DNA of 19,172 nt from contig JAATVL010000261.1 in the NCBI GenBank assembly GCA_014523525.1, forward strand, positions 1 to 19,172. Reading direction: 5' to 3'. Positions 7,460-15,437 of this stretch are shown here, in pieces (the stretch's first letter is position 1; each line of letters begins with the position of its first letter). This DNA is from Nitrososphaerales archaeon TH703 (lineage in GTDB: Archaea > Thermoproteota > Nitrososphaeria > Nitrososphaerales > Nitrososphaeraceae). The notes beneath the pieces are model-generated. The model was not told the DNA's origin. It was given only the letters and a program-made list of their open reading frames with translations, and made no database searches. The position numbers and the translations under genes were made by a program.

Positions 7460-8056
7460 ATGTCTCCAGAAGAAGATCAGAATAGTGAATTCCAAAACAT
7501 AATTCAGGGGGTTCTGACTAAAAAATGCTTGATAAAAATTGATGATTTTAGATCTCAAGACCAACTTCGCAATAAAGGATATGGTGACAAAGAAAACAAT
7601 AATTACTTGCTGGAAACTTACGAAGCACTCTATCTGCTTCATTTGAATAAACTTGTCATTACTAATGGGGATGTTGTTGACTTCAGCGATCTAATGAAAC
7701 ATGCATTAAAATACGATAAGGAGATAGTTACAAAATTTCTTGTATACAGAGACTTAAGAAGTAGAGGCTACGTTGTAAAAGAGGGATTTGGATTTGGTAC
7801 AGATTTTAGGGTATATGAAAGGGGAGGATATGAAAAGAAACGCGCAAAATACGTAGTTTTTTGCGTTAACGAAGGGATTAATGTAAAGGTCGGAGAGCTT
7901 TCAAAGCATGTACGAGAAATAGAGACTATGGGAAAAAACGCAATAGCTGCAGTTGTAGAAAGACGCGGTGAGGTAATTTATTACAAGCTAACCAATATGA
8001 AATTTAATGAGAACAAAAAGCAAGAGACTACTTTAGCCCTTAAAGAAAGAAAATAG
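7460..8056 (+). CDS. endA: tRNA-splicing endonuclease, EndA family
   Basis: 198 aa. EndA cuts the bulge-helix-bulge at tRNA intron borders. The N-terminal domain (about 10-85) includes YLLETYEALYLLHLNKL. The catalytic domain has FLVYRDLRSRGYVVKEGFGF (about 93-112), TDFRVYERG with the presumed catalytic Tyr119, YVVFCVNEG, and GKNAIAAVVERRGEVIYYKL with presumed catalytic Lys159. Where the family normally has His in an HxxY(L/V)V pattern, this protein reads KKRAKYVV, with Arg128 in the His position. Length and domain order fit a subunit with one catalytic domain. A GTGAT sits at 7445-7449 before ATG 7460. The promoter region is shared with divergent rpl10e. Confidence 0.9.
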   Translation: MSPEEDQNSEFQNIIQGVLTKKCLIKIDDFRSQDQLRNKGYGDKENNNYLLETYEALYLLHLNKLVITNGDVVDFSDLMKHALKYDKEIVTKFLVYRDLRSRGYVVKEGFGFGTDFRVYERGGYEKKRAKYVVFCVNEGINVKVGELSKHVREIETMGKNAIAAVVERRGEVIYYKLTNMKFNENKKQETTLALKERK

Positions 8057-8093
8057 TTAAATAAACAAATTTTGAAATTGTCAAATGTAGGGA

Positions 8094-8255
8094 GTGTCAT
8101 TCAAAGAGATCTACTGTCGGGATTGCGAAATAATTTTGGCTAGATACAATGATGATTATTTCTCCGACGACAGCATAAATGAATTATCCAAACACCATTA
8201 CTATTATCATATTAAAGAAGGTCATTCAGTAATAGTCAGGAAAAAAAAGAGTTAG
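8094..8255 (+). CDS. 53-aa C2H2-like zinc-finger protein
   Basis: Starts at GTG 8094 (an in-frame TAG sits at 8088-8090) and ends with TAG at 8253-8255. The sequence reads YCRDCE at 7-12, then a spacer with FSDDSINELSKHHYYYH, giving Cys8-x2-Cys11 and His34/35 with His39: a CxxC...HxxxH arrangement like a single classical zinc finger, with Leu31 in the hydrophobic position. The C-terminus RKKKS is basic, suiting nucleic-acid contact. It lies 37 bp after endA in the same direction and could share its transcript. No function can be named, but small single-finger proteins of this kind are a known feature of thaumarchaea. Confidence 0.7.
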   Translation: MSFKEIYCRDCEIILARYNDDYFSDDSINELSKHHYYYHIKEGHSVIVRKKKS

Positions 8256-8444
8256 CTCAACGTCCTTGCTAGTTCAGCTCATATGAAGATGCCAAACTGG
8301 TGTATACGCAAGGATAATATTTTTCCTCGATGATTATTTTTTTACTACAGGATAATGATGATAATGGTAGTCCCCCTATAACTCGAATAATAATCATGAG
8401 TAGATGAAGAGATTTTACCGGACTGCAGAATCTTGTGGATTGAG
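8256..8444. other. Intergenic stretch between the zinc-finger gene and tRNA-Glu
   Basis: No gene is visible. It contains T-rich tracts (around 8320-8342) that could end transcription of the endA/zinc-finger unit, and the 3' flank of the minus-strand tRNA. Confidence 0.4.
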
Positions 8445-8520
8445 TGCTCCGACCGGGATTTGAACCCGGGATCGTCGCCTCGAGAGGGCGAAATGCTTAA
8501 CCGGCCTACACCATCGGAGC
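8445..8520 (-). tRNA. tRNA-Glu (anticodon CUC)
   Basis: A complete cloverleaf on the minus strand. The acceptor stem GCTCCGA (5' end at 8520) pairs with TCGGAGC; the D arm is GTGTAGGCCGGTTAAGCAT; the anticodon stem TCGCC/GGCGA encloses loop CTCTCGA, giving anticodon CTC (reads GAG, glutamate); the T arm is CCGGG-TTCAAAT-CCCGG; the discriminator base is A at 8445. CCA is not encoded. No intron is seen. The 76-nt length is normal. Confidence 0.97.
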
Positions 8521-8544
8521 GATAGAAAATTGGATTATTTTCTT

Positions 8545-8552
8545 CATATAAA
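8545..8552 (-). promoter_or_regulatory. TATA box of tRNA-Glu
   Basis: TTTATATG on the minus strand, centred about 28 bp before the tRNA 5' end, the standard archaeal spacing. Confidence 0.55.
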
Positions 8553-8741
8553 ACTTATGTTGAAATTTTCATTTCATTTTCTATATGATGATTTATTAAT
8601 GTATACCCAAAAAAAAAACATCATTATTTCATAAGTCAAGTTTCAGAGAATTGATGTAAAACTAAAGTTTATACGTAATAGAAGTTTGTCTTGTACGACC
8701 TGCTACTCCTAAAGTCTAGATTCTCAAAGTTTCTAGTCTGA

Positions 8742-8749
8742 TTTATAAA
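8742..8749 (+). promoter_or_regulatory. TATA box of the radical SAM gene
   Basis: TTTATAAA centred 28 bp before ATG 8774. This spacing puts the transcription start at or within 1-2 nt of the start codon, so the mRNA is probably leaderless. Confidence 0.6.
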
Positions 8750-8773
8750 GTTCTATGTGCTATATAATAAATA

Positions 8774-9847
8774 ATGGCGTCTGTAGAAATAATTGGTAAA
8801 GAAGCAGAATTATTCACCAAGCTTCAAAATGGGAGAATCCGGTGCACTGCATGCGCCAGGAAATGTGAAATTCCTGAGGGAAAAATAGGACTTTGTGGAA
8901 TTAGAGGTGTTAATCATGATAAATTATGGTTATATGTATATGGAAAAGTAATTGCAGGACATATTGATCCAATTGAAAAGAAGCCTGTAATTCATTATAT
9001 GCCTGGTTCTTCAATATACTCGATTGCTACAACTGGTTGCAATTGGCTGTGTAAATATTGTCAAAATTATGACATATCACAGAGAAGAAAAATAGAGGGA
9101 ACCGAAATGACTCCATCAGAAGTAGTAGACAAGGCGCAATTTTACGGCGCACAAGGTATCGCCTATACGTACAATGAACCATCAATTTTTATGGAATTTG
9201 CAAAAGATTGTGGAATTGAAGCACATAAAAAAGGAATTTTCAACATTTTCGTATCTAACGGATATGATACGCCAGAATCCGTTAATATGATGTCAAAATT
9301 TTTGGATTGTATAACGGTAGATTTTAAAGGTAGCGGAAATCAGGAGTTTGTAAGACGTTATATTGGAATTCCTAGTTCAGAACCAATATTTTCAACTCTA
9401 AAAGAAATAAAATCAAAAACTAATATCCACATCGAGATAACTGATCTTATCGTTCCTCAGGTTGGTGACAATTTGGATTCTGCACTAAATCTATGCAAGT
9501 TTGTTTATGACGAGCTAGGGCCAGATACTCCAGTTCATTTTTTGCGTTTTCATCCTGACTACAAGATGATGGAGTTTGATTCGACTCCTGTTTTAACTCT
9601 GGAAAAACATTATGAGATAGCGAAGAAGGTTGGATTGGAATATGTTTACATTGGCAATGTACCGGGACACAAGTTGGAAAACACTTACTGTCCTGAGTGC
9701 GGCTACTTGGTAATTCAAAGGTACGGGTTTAATGTTGATGGGTGGAATCTAGATCAAAAAAATTGTTGCATACAATGTGGACATAGTATTCCAATTGTGG
9801 GATCTCTTCAAAAGAAGAGCAAGAGATTGTTTCATTTTATAGAATGA
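8774..9847 (+). CDS. amrS: AmmeMemoRadiSam system radical SAM enzyme
   Basis: 357 aa. The N-terminus carries a four-cysteine motif (Cys24, Cys27, Cys31, Cys41 in CTACARKCEIPEGKIGLC). The radical SAM cluster motif CNWLCKYC follows (Cys89, Cys93, Cys96) in the family context ATTGCNWLCKYCQN. Further family marks are GIAYTYNEPSIFMEF, VDFKGS, VHFLRFHPDYKM and YIGNVPGH. The C-terminus has a zinc ribbon with CPECG and CIQCG. Enzymes of this type often occur with AMMECR1 and Memo proteins; neither gene is in this window. The substrate is not known to me. It has its own TATA box and is likely leaderless. nnrD follows in the same direction after 236 bp. Confidence 0.93.
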   Translation: MASVEIIGKEAELFTKLQNGRIRCTACARKCEIPEGKIGLCGIRGVNHDKLWLYVYGKVIAGHIDPIEKKPVIHYMPGSSIYSIATTGCNWLCKYCQNYDISQRRKIEGTEMTPSEVVDKAQFYGAQGIAYTYNEPSIFMEFAKDCGIEAHKKGIFNIFVSNGYDTPESVNMMSKFLDCITVDFKGSGNQEFVRRYIGIPSSEPIFSTLKEIKSKTNIHIEITDLIVPQVGDNLDSALNLCKFVYDELGPDTPVHFLRFHPDYKMMEFDSTPVLTLEKHYEIAKKVGLEYVYIGNVPGHKLENTYCPECGYLVIQRYGFNVDGWNLDQKNCCIQCGHSIPIVGSLQKKSKRLFHFIE

Positions 9848-10083
9848 TTTTCCCTTAGGTTGTAAAAGTGGGACAGAACATCAAAGTAAAATAGACACAA
9901 TCGATTAATCAAAAACACCATTCTAAATTCCAGTCTTCTTTCTCAATTGCAGCTCACGAGTTTTATTCAAGTCATTTTTGGACAATCTGATGAGAACAGT
10001 TAATCAGTTTGTGTACGATTGAACTCTAGGTTTGCCTTTTTTAGGAAGGTTTTTGGCAAAGGTGTGACATATCATAGTAAACA

Positions 10084-10965
10084 TTGACAGAATTATTTTC
10101 CATAACTGAAAACTATGTAAAAAATCACGTAAAGGCTCGCCATGAAAATTCTAAGAAAGGAGATAATGGAATAGTGCTCGTTGTAGGTGGTAGCAGTTTG
10201 TATCATGGCGCTCCACTTTTGGCATCACTAACTGCACTACGTGCTGGCGCTGACTTGGTTTATACTGCAGTACCTAGAATTATTATTAACGCGATAAGGT
10301 CATATTCCCCAAATATCATTGCATTGCCCATGACTGATAATTCGCTTACAAATGGATCTGCAAACCGATTGGTTAAGAGTCTTCCAAAGATACCACATAC
10401 AGCAACTATCGGGATGGGAATGACAATATCCAAGGCTGAAGCGTTAAATTCACTTGTCAAGAAGCTGAAGGAAAACGGAACAAGACTTGTACTTGATGCT
10501 TCTGCGCTAATTCCAAGAATCATTACAGAAATTACAGAGACTGATACTATTATCACTCCACATGCTGGCGAATTCAAAAGAATTTTTAATGAAGAAGTGG
10601 GAATCAGCAAAAGTGAAATTGTATCAAGCGTCTCAAGAATGGCAACTAGGTATAAAATTACCATAATTCTAAAAGGATGGTTAAATGTGATAGCTGATCA
10701 TAGTGGCAAAGTTGCAGCAATAAAAAGGAGTACTCCTGCGATGACTGTTGGAGGAACCGGCGATGTGCTTGCAGGGCTTGTGGCCGCGCTTTATTCAAAG
10801 ATAAATTCCGCCTTTGATGCATCTGCTCTAGGAATTTATTTTAACGGGTTGGCCGCCCATGTTGCTTTTGAACAGGTTGGACTCCATATGGTAGCCACTG
10901 ACTTGATAGAAAATCTGCCAAAAGTAATGATGCCATTTGACAAAATATCTACTGAGAAGATCTAA
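10084..10965 (+). CDS. nnrD: ADP-dependent NAD(P)H-hydrate dehydratase
   Basis: 293 aa. It repairs hydrated NAD(P)H using a nucleoside diphosphate or triphosphate. It has the YjeF C-terminal/ribokinase-like fold: VLVVGGSSLYHGAPLLA (about 31-47), ALRAGADLVY, ITPHAGEFKRIF, ILKGWLNVIAD and the phosphate/catalytic loop VGGTGDVLAGLVAAL near 221-235, with the catalytic Asp in GTGD. Only the dehydratase domain is present; the epimerase (NnrE) domain fused to it in many bacteria is absent. The start is TTG 10084, because an in-frame TAA lies at 10078-10080 and no ATG precedes the conserved core. Length fits single-domain members. Confidence 0.92.
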   Translation: MTELFSITENYVKNHVKARHENSKKGDNGIVLVVGGSSLYHGAPLLASLTALRAGADLVYTAVPRIIINAIRSYSPNIIALPMTDNSLTNGSANRLVKSLPKIPHTATIGMGMTISKAEALNSLVKKLKENGTRLVLDASALIPRIITEITETDTIITPHAGEFKRIFNEEVGISKSEIVSSVSRMATRYKITIILKGWLNVIADHSGKVAAIKRSTPAMTVGGTGDVLAGLVAALYSKINSAFDASALGIYFNGLAAHVAFEQVGLHMVATDLIENLPKVMMPFDKISTEKI

Positions 10966-11013
10966 AATTTTTTTACTTTATACTAAAAGATTACTTGCCC
11001 CAATTCAGAATGA

Positions 11014-11021
11014 TATTTATT
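11014..11021 (+). promoter_or_regulatory. TATA box of the 317-aa exported protein gene
   Basis: TATTTATT centred about 26 bp before GTG 11044, consistent with a leaderless transcript. Confidence 0.5.
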
Positions 11022-11043
11022 TTACTTTCCAGTATATATTATT

Positions 11044-11997
11044 GTGAACCAAATTATAATTATCCTGATTACTTTTTCCTTCACCCTGTGCATTTTCCAA
11101 TTTAACTTTATTCCACTTTATGGAGAGGATATTAGAATTTCTTCAGGATCCAACTTTACTGATTCTAGTGGTAAATTGAATATCATAGGTGTTGTAACAA
11201 ATTATGGAACAACATCTCAACAGGTGACCGTAGGACTAAATGTCCATAATAAAATTGATAGTTCAAATACCGCCTTGCGTGATCCCACATTTAGTAAAAT
11301 TATTTATCCAGGGAAGGAATCTCCTTTTAAATTTAAAATAAATAGGGACTATGATGTCTTGGGTAAACCATACATATTAGCGATAGATAATACAAATGAA
11401 CCCTTTTATAATGTCATAGTTCAAAATTATTCTAATTTTCCAGTAGGTCAAAACAGAGAATTAGTTGGAACATTAAAGAATACAGGGCAAGTCGTATTGC
11501 ACAATATTAGTGTGTATGCGTCAGTTCACAACAAGAATGGAACGCAAATAGATTCTATCAAATCTAATATTATACCTATACTAAAGCCAGGGGAAGTAAA
11601 ACCATTTTCAGCAAGACCAGACTACGCGGTGCTAAAAGATGCAAATTATTTCAGTTGTGCTGGATTTGATCCAAACGCCCCACCCACCACTCTTGATTTA
11701 GGCAATGGGAAGTTTCTAACTTATGGCTTGGAGAGCGTTGCGAAGATAAGTAATTTCAGTTATGATAAATCAACCGATAGTATATCATTTATTGCCGATC
11801 ATTATAATCCTTTGGGAGGTATCGTTACTTTTAGGATACCACAATTAGATAATCATCAGAATATAACAATATATTTAGATAATTTAGGACTAAAGGATCA
11901 ACAGATTACAAAAAATGGCAAGACAATTGTTACTAATATTTTTATCCCACCAAACGAACACACCGTAAGAATTTCTGGTATCCTAAATAGGTCCTAA
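11044..11997 (+). CDS. Exported protein with tandem Ig/FxLYD-like domains
   Basis: 317 aa from GTG 11044. The first 25 residues are hydrophobic (IIIILITFSFTLCIFQFNFIPLYG), a signal peptide or anchor. Two similar beta domains follow: GKLNIIGVVTNYGTTSQQVTVGLNVH with a later YPGKESPFKFKI, and NRELVGTLKNTGQVVLHNISVYASVH with a later LKPGEVKPFSA. This (V)xGxVxNxG..x..V.V.....(x)PG...PF pattern is that of FxLYD-like extracellular domains. Many N-x-S/T sites are present. A third, divergent C-terminal part ends in NEHTVRISGI. Likely a cell-surface protein; no enzyme motif is visible. Confidence 0.7.
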   Translation: MNQIIIILITFSFTLCIFQFNFIPLYGEDIRISSGSNFTDSSGKLNIIGVVTNYGTTSQQVTVGLNVHNKIDSSNTALRDPTFSKIIYPGKESPFKFKINRDYDVLGKPYILAIDNTNEPFYNVIVQNYSNFPVGQNRELVGTLKNTGQVVLHNISVYASVHNKNGTQIDSIKSNIIPILKPGEVKPFSARPDYAVLKDANYFSCAGFDPNAPPTTLDLGNGKFLTYGLESVAKISNFSYDKSTDSISFIADHYNPLGGIVTFRIPQLDNHQNITIYLDNLGLKDQQITKNGKTIVTNIFIPPNEHTVRISGILNRS

Positions 11998-12063
11998 GGC
12001 ATCTTTCACTCTCATGTATCGTGTGAATGTTAACTAGATTAACCCGACATGATGTATTTCATT

Positions 12064-13290
12064 TTAGCTTTTCTTATCTTCGCCTGGAGCAGACGATATG
12101 TTAAGTTTAGTCCCCATTTTTAATATGTAAGGGGTAGCAAAAGTGGTAACAATTGTAACAACCCCTAAGATAGGAAGAATATATGAGGAAACAGCACCTA
12201 CGTCCTGACCCCCTTTTCCAACTATAAGTGACATCTCTCCCCTCGCAGATGATAGTCCAAGGCCAGTTCTAACCGCTGTAGTAGTATCATATCCTGCTCT
12301 AATTAAAACAGGTATGACAATCATCATTTTTACCATAAATGATGTCGCAATAAGGATTAGAGCAGGAATGATAAATAGTGGAATTTTAGACACATCCACA
12401 AGAGCACCTATCGATACGAAGAATAATGCTGCAAACACATCTCTAAGGGGAATAGTTATGACACGAGCTATACCGGCACTATTAGATTCAGCTACGAGCA
12501 CACCAGCCAGAAACGCTCCTATTACCGGTGACAATCCAAGTTCAATGGCAACAAAAGATAAACCAAAGGCCAGACCTAGTATAACTATTATCAATACAGA
12601 GTAATCAGTTTTCCTAGCCAGCTTGTCTATCACTGGTGGCAAATATCTTGAACCTAGGATTAGAATTGCTGCTATGAAACCCAAAACTATTCCTACCGAT
12701 AACAGTACGTCAATAAATGATACAGCTGCTGTTAGAGCCAGTGATTGTAGAATACCTAGCATGGTAATGACAATAACATCTTCTACGATCAGTATCCCCA
12801 TTATCAATACACTTGATTTGTTATTAATCATGTTTAGTTCTTCCAATATCTTCACAGTAACAACAGTACTAGTAACTGACATGGCAAGTGCCAAAAACAT
12901 TGAGTCAAATTGTGAAAATCCAAGTGTTCGTGCGACGAAGAATGTAACTAATAGAGTTCCGAGTGATTCTGCAATGCCTACAACCATAGATATTCTTCCA
13001 ACTGATCTTAGTTTTGTGATAGGAAACTCAGTTCCAATTACAAACAAAAGAATGATTATTCCAATCTCAGCTAGTGTATTGATCGTCCCTACTTCATGTA
13101 TTAAGCTAAATGGAGGAGTAAATGGACCAATTACCATACCGGCCAAAAGATATCCAATTACCATAGGTTGCTTCAATTTGTGGGTAACAAAAACCATAAC
13201 CGCGGCTACAATCATTACCACCGCAAAATCTTGGATTAAAAAACCTGTCTCCAATTGTGCTATGAGATCAAAAAAATACAAAAAATACAC
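12064..13290 (-). CDS. Kef-type cation/proton antiporter (CPA2 family)
   Basis: 408 aa, almost wholly hydrophobic with about 11-13 membrane segments. Family marks: KQPMVIGYLLAGMVIGPF, INTLAEIGIIILLFVIGTEF, MSVTSTVVTVKIL, ILIVEDVIVITML with the ion-binding Asp, LSPVIGAFLAGVLVAES, FAALFFVSIGALVD and GLSSARGEMSLIVG. It exchanges K+ or Na+ for protons across the cytoplasmic membrane. The C-terminal RCK/TrkA-N domain typical of KefB/KefC is absent; the protein ends soon after the last helix with a charged tail, EDKKS. The start is GTG 13290. Control may come from a separate RCK protein elsewhere or be absent. Confidence 0.93.
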   Translation of the reverse strand: MYFLYFFDLIAQLETGFLIQDFAVVMIVAAVMVFVTHKLKQPMVIGYLLAGMVIGPFTPPFSLIHEVGTINTLAEIGIIILLFVIGTEFPITKLRSVGRISMVVGIAESLGTLLVTFFVARTLGFSQFDSMFLALAMSVTSTVVTVKILEELNMINNKSSVLIMGILIVEDVIVITMLGILQSLALTAAVSFIDVLLSVGIVLGFIAAILILGSRYLPPVIDKLARKTDYSVLIIVILGLAFGLSFVAIELGLSPVIGAFLAGVLVAESNSAGIARVITIPLRDVFAALFFVSIGALVDVSKIPLFIIPALILIATSFMVKMMIVIPVLIRAGYDTTTAVRTGLGLSSARGEMSLIVGKGGQDVGAVSSYILPILGVVTIVTTFATPYILKMGTKLNISSAPGEDKKS

Positions 13291-13332
13291 TACCTAATAA
13301 TCAATATCTAATTCCAGTACTATTCTCATATA

Positions 13333-13488
13333 TCACGAATTTTCTATTTCAAAATCATAATTCTTCAATCCATGTGTCTTTATGAATCGCAAAAGTTCAT
13401 CATGATCATCAATTTTGTAGTATCTTTTCATCTTTTCTAAAGTTTCATCATCATAATGTACGTATCTTTTTGCTTTTGCTTTCTCCAT
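13333..13488 (-). CDS. Small charged protein, 51 aa, tandem paralogue A
   Basis: ATG 13488 to TGA 13333-13335. The core reads VHYDDETLEKMKRYYKID then HDELLRFIKTHGLKNYDFE. It shares a clear pattern with the 59-aa gene 82 bp upstream: V-x-YD-x3-LEK-(M/L)-(K/R)-RYY-x4-x-ELL-x-F-(I/L)-KT. An AT-rich TATA-like tract at 13512-13522 sits about 26-28 bp before the ATG, suggesting its own leaderless promoter. Helical, with no membrane segment and no cysteines. Function unknown. Confidence 0.65.
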   Translation of the reverse strand: MEKAKAKRYVHYDDETLEKMKRYYKIDDHDELLRFIKTHGLKNYDFEIENS

Positions 13489-13570
13489 GCCATATTAAAA
13501 TATCTAATCGCACTTAAATATTTCAAAAAAAAATAATGAAAAATTGAATCTGGATAAGAATAATTGATTA

Positions 13571-13750
13571 CTAATCAAATATACACTGCGTTTTCAAGAA
13601 CTCTAGCAATTCTTCTCTTTTTTCAAAGCCATAATATCGCCTTAGTTTTTCTAAAGATAGTTCATCGTATACTAGCTCATCGTGCTTTTTGTCTTTATGA
13701 GACGCTATAGGAACGCTCAATTGTTTTCTTGTAGTATTTAATGACAACAT
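13571..13750 (-). CDS. Small charged protein, 59 aa, tandem paralogue B
   Basis: ATG 13750 to TAG 13571-13573. After a 20-residue leader rich in Thr, Lys and Ser, the core LVYDELSLEKLRRYYGFE plus REELLEFLKTQ aligns without gaps to the 51-aa protein at 13333-13488. A TATA-like aatttaat about 26 bp upstream (near 13773-13780) suggests independent transcription. The two copies differ in N-terminal length and in the tail (CIFD here), so the duplication is not recent. Function unknown; the helical, acidic-basic pattern could mediate protein contacts. Confidence 0.65.
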   Translation of the reverse strand: MLSLNTTRKQLSVPIASHKDKKHDELVYDELSLEKLRRYYGFEKREELLEFLKTQCIFD

Positions 13751-13957
13751 TTGGATATATTAGCATTTACCTCAATTTAATAGGATGAAAAATCCCTTCA
13801 ATGTGACAAAAGATATTAAGAAATCATTGCATGCCTAATAAAACAGAATGGAAAAATCAAATTACCTTGCTCATATCATCTTAGGCTCAGACTATGGAGT
13901 TAAATCTCTCTTTTGAAGTATTTATTAATATAGCATAGTTGATATTGAAAGTGATAT

Positions 13958-14521
13958 ATGACATCGGGAAAATATTTCAATAGGGCAGTAATTGCACTAG
14001 ACGCACCTCATATTGGATATGTAGTTCGAGAAACAGATGATAAAATAGTTGTATTTGGGGAAGGCAAGCAGAGATATGATATATCACTCTCAGAAATCAA
14101 GACTGTTAGCAAAAATGTCTTAGTTGGACTAAAGTTTGAAGAAATTGCAAAAAAATATTCGGTTGAAAGGGATGCACCACTTCCTACAAGTAAATATGTC
14201 GACCCTTGGGGAAAAGATGATACTACTGACTTTGCCAGATATGAGAAAGAATATGCAAAGACGCTCTTCAATAAGGGAGTCAGGATAGAAAATGAAGATC
14301 ATGTAGGTCATATAATGAAGGAAACTGACGACAAGATTGTCATCTTCGGTGAACGTAATTACAGATTTGACGTTCCTAAATCTAAAATCATTGCTGTTGG
14401 AAGAAACGTTATATTAGGAATGGATTGGGACGAACTTTATACCTATAATATTGATAAGAATTCACCACTACCTAGCGGAGAACCTATTGATAAACTGGTA
14501 GAGGAAGAAGACAAACTCTAA
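13958..14521 (+). CDS. Two-domain PRC-barrel-like protein
   Basis: 187 aa made of an internal duplication. Repeat 1 (about 8-76) has HIGYVVRETDDKIVVFGE, YDISLSEI, NVLVGLKFEEI and DAPLPT. Repeat 2 (about 105-172) has HVGHIMKETDDKIVIFGE, FDVPKSKI, NVILGMDWDEL and NSPLPS. Each unit is a strand-rich barrel of the PRC/DUF2171 kind, usually found in soluble proteins that bind partners or RNA. No signal peptide. AAGTGAT before ATG 13958 may act as ribosome-binding site, with a TATA-like tatttatt near 13919-13926. The PAC2 gene follows after 68 bp and may be co-transcribed. Confidence 0.75.
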   Translation: MTSGKYFNRAVIALDAPHIGYVVRETDDKIVVFGEGKQRYDISLSEIKTVSKNVLVGLKFEEIAKKYSVERDAPLPTSKYVDPWGKDDTTDFARYEKEYAKTLFNKGVRIENEDHVGHIMKETDDKIVIFGERNYRFDVPKSKIIAVGRNVILGMDWDELYTYNIDKNSPLPSGEPIDKLVEEEDKL

Positions 14522-14589
14522 AACTCTTATCTTTTGAGTCATTCTTCAGTTCTTTATCTAAACTTGCTTGATGGAGAAAACATGCAAAA

Positions 14590-15303
14590 ATGTTAAAGGT
14601 AGAAATTTTAGTCAAAAAGAAAGTAGATACTTTTAGAATATTTGCTTCGCTTCCTGATATGGGTAGAGTTGGTGGATTAGTATCTTCATTTTTGGCCAGT
14701 AATTTAGAAACTGAACATATTGCAAATATAATTTCTAACCCCAAACCATGGGTTAATGTTAAAGATGGTGTTATAGAGTCAGCAAGGGATATTTATAAGA
14801 TTTATTTTTCAGATAGAGAAAAACTATTAATTCTTACTGGTGAAGTCCAACCTGAAGACCATAGAGAACTTCTCGAATTGTGTAACACATTTCTTGATTT
14901 TTGTTCGTCGATTGGTGATGTAAAAAGACTCTATACCGCAGGTGGGTCATTAAACGAAATGCTCACAGGAGAACCAAGAGTTGTTGGTGTCGCAACCAAA
15001 CCACAACTGAGAGAAATTCTTGATAGTTCTAATGTGGACACTTTGGGTTCTGAATTTACAACAATAACATGGTTTAATGGTCTTATCTTGGGAATGGCTT
15101 CTGATAGAAATATTGAAGCAATTGGATTTTACGGCGAAATTTCGGACAAATCCATACCTCAACCTCTCGCAGCAAAGAGTATTGTAAAGGCCTTTGCTAA
15201 AATTGAGCACTTGTCGATATCTACCAAACCGTTTGATGTGCAATACGAAGAAGTTCTGGACCATATTGAAAGAAACAAAGGAACGAAAAACCTAGATCAA
15301 TAA
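14590..15303 (+). CDS. PAC2 family protein
   Basis: 237 aa. It matches the PAC2 (proteasome assembly chaperone) fold in order: FASLPDMGRVGGLVSSFLASNL at the N-terminus, KLLILTGEVQPEDHRELLEL in the middle, IGDVKRLYTAGGSL, PRVVGVATKPQLREIL, FNGLILGMASDRNIEAIGFYGE and the C-terminal PQPLAAKSIVKAFAKI. Archaeal members are soluble, and some help assemble or bind proteasome-type rings; which role applies here is unknown. The ATG at 14590 begins MLKVEILVKKK. Same strand as the PRC-barrel-like gene, 68 bp downstream. Confidence 0.88.
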   Translation: MLKVEILVKKKVDTFRIFASLPDMGRVGGLVSSFLASNLETEHIANIISNPKPWVNVKDGVIESARDIYKIYFSDREKLLILTGEVQPEDHRELLELCNTFLDFCSSIGDVKRLYTAGGSLNEMLTGEPRVVGVATKPQLREILDSSNVDTLGSEFTTITWFNGLILGMASDRNIEAIGFYGEISDKSIPQPLAAKSIVKAFAKIEHLSISTKPFDVQYEEVLDHIERNKGTKNLDQ

Positions 15304-15437
15304 ATAATTAGATCTTAACGGAAATAGGGAATGGCTCTTCTCTAGGGTTGGTAGAAATGTACGAATTTATTCCAAATTCTAAAATTGTTACTAAATTGTT
15401 TACCATGGCATCATCGCGTTATTGAATCACATTATTA

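Noticed and set aside
8607..8622. Long A tract as a promoter or terminator element
   Set aside because: Homopolymer in an AT-rich spacer without neighbouring structure; it could be a minor-strand T-tract but nothing supports it.
12623..13297. 224-codon open frame on the plus strand
   Set aside because: It lies opposite the antiporter gene, is rich in Thr/Ile/Asn as expected from the reverse of a membrane protein, and has no family motif.
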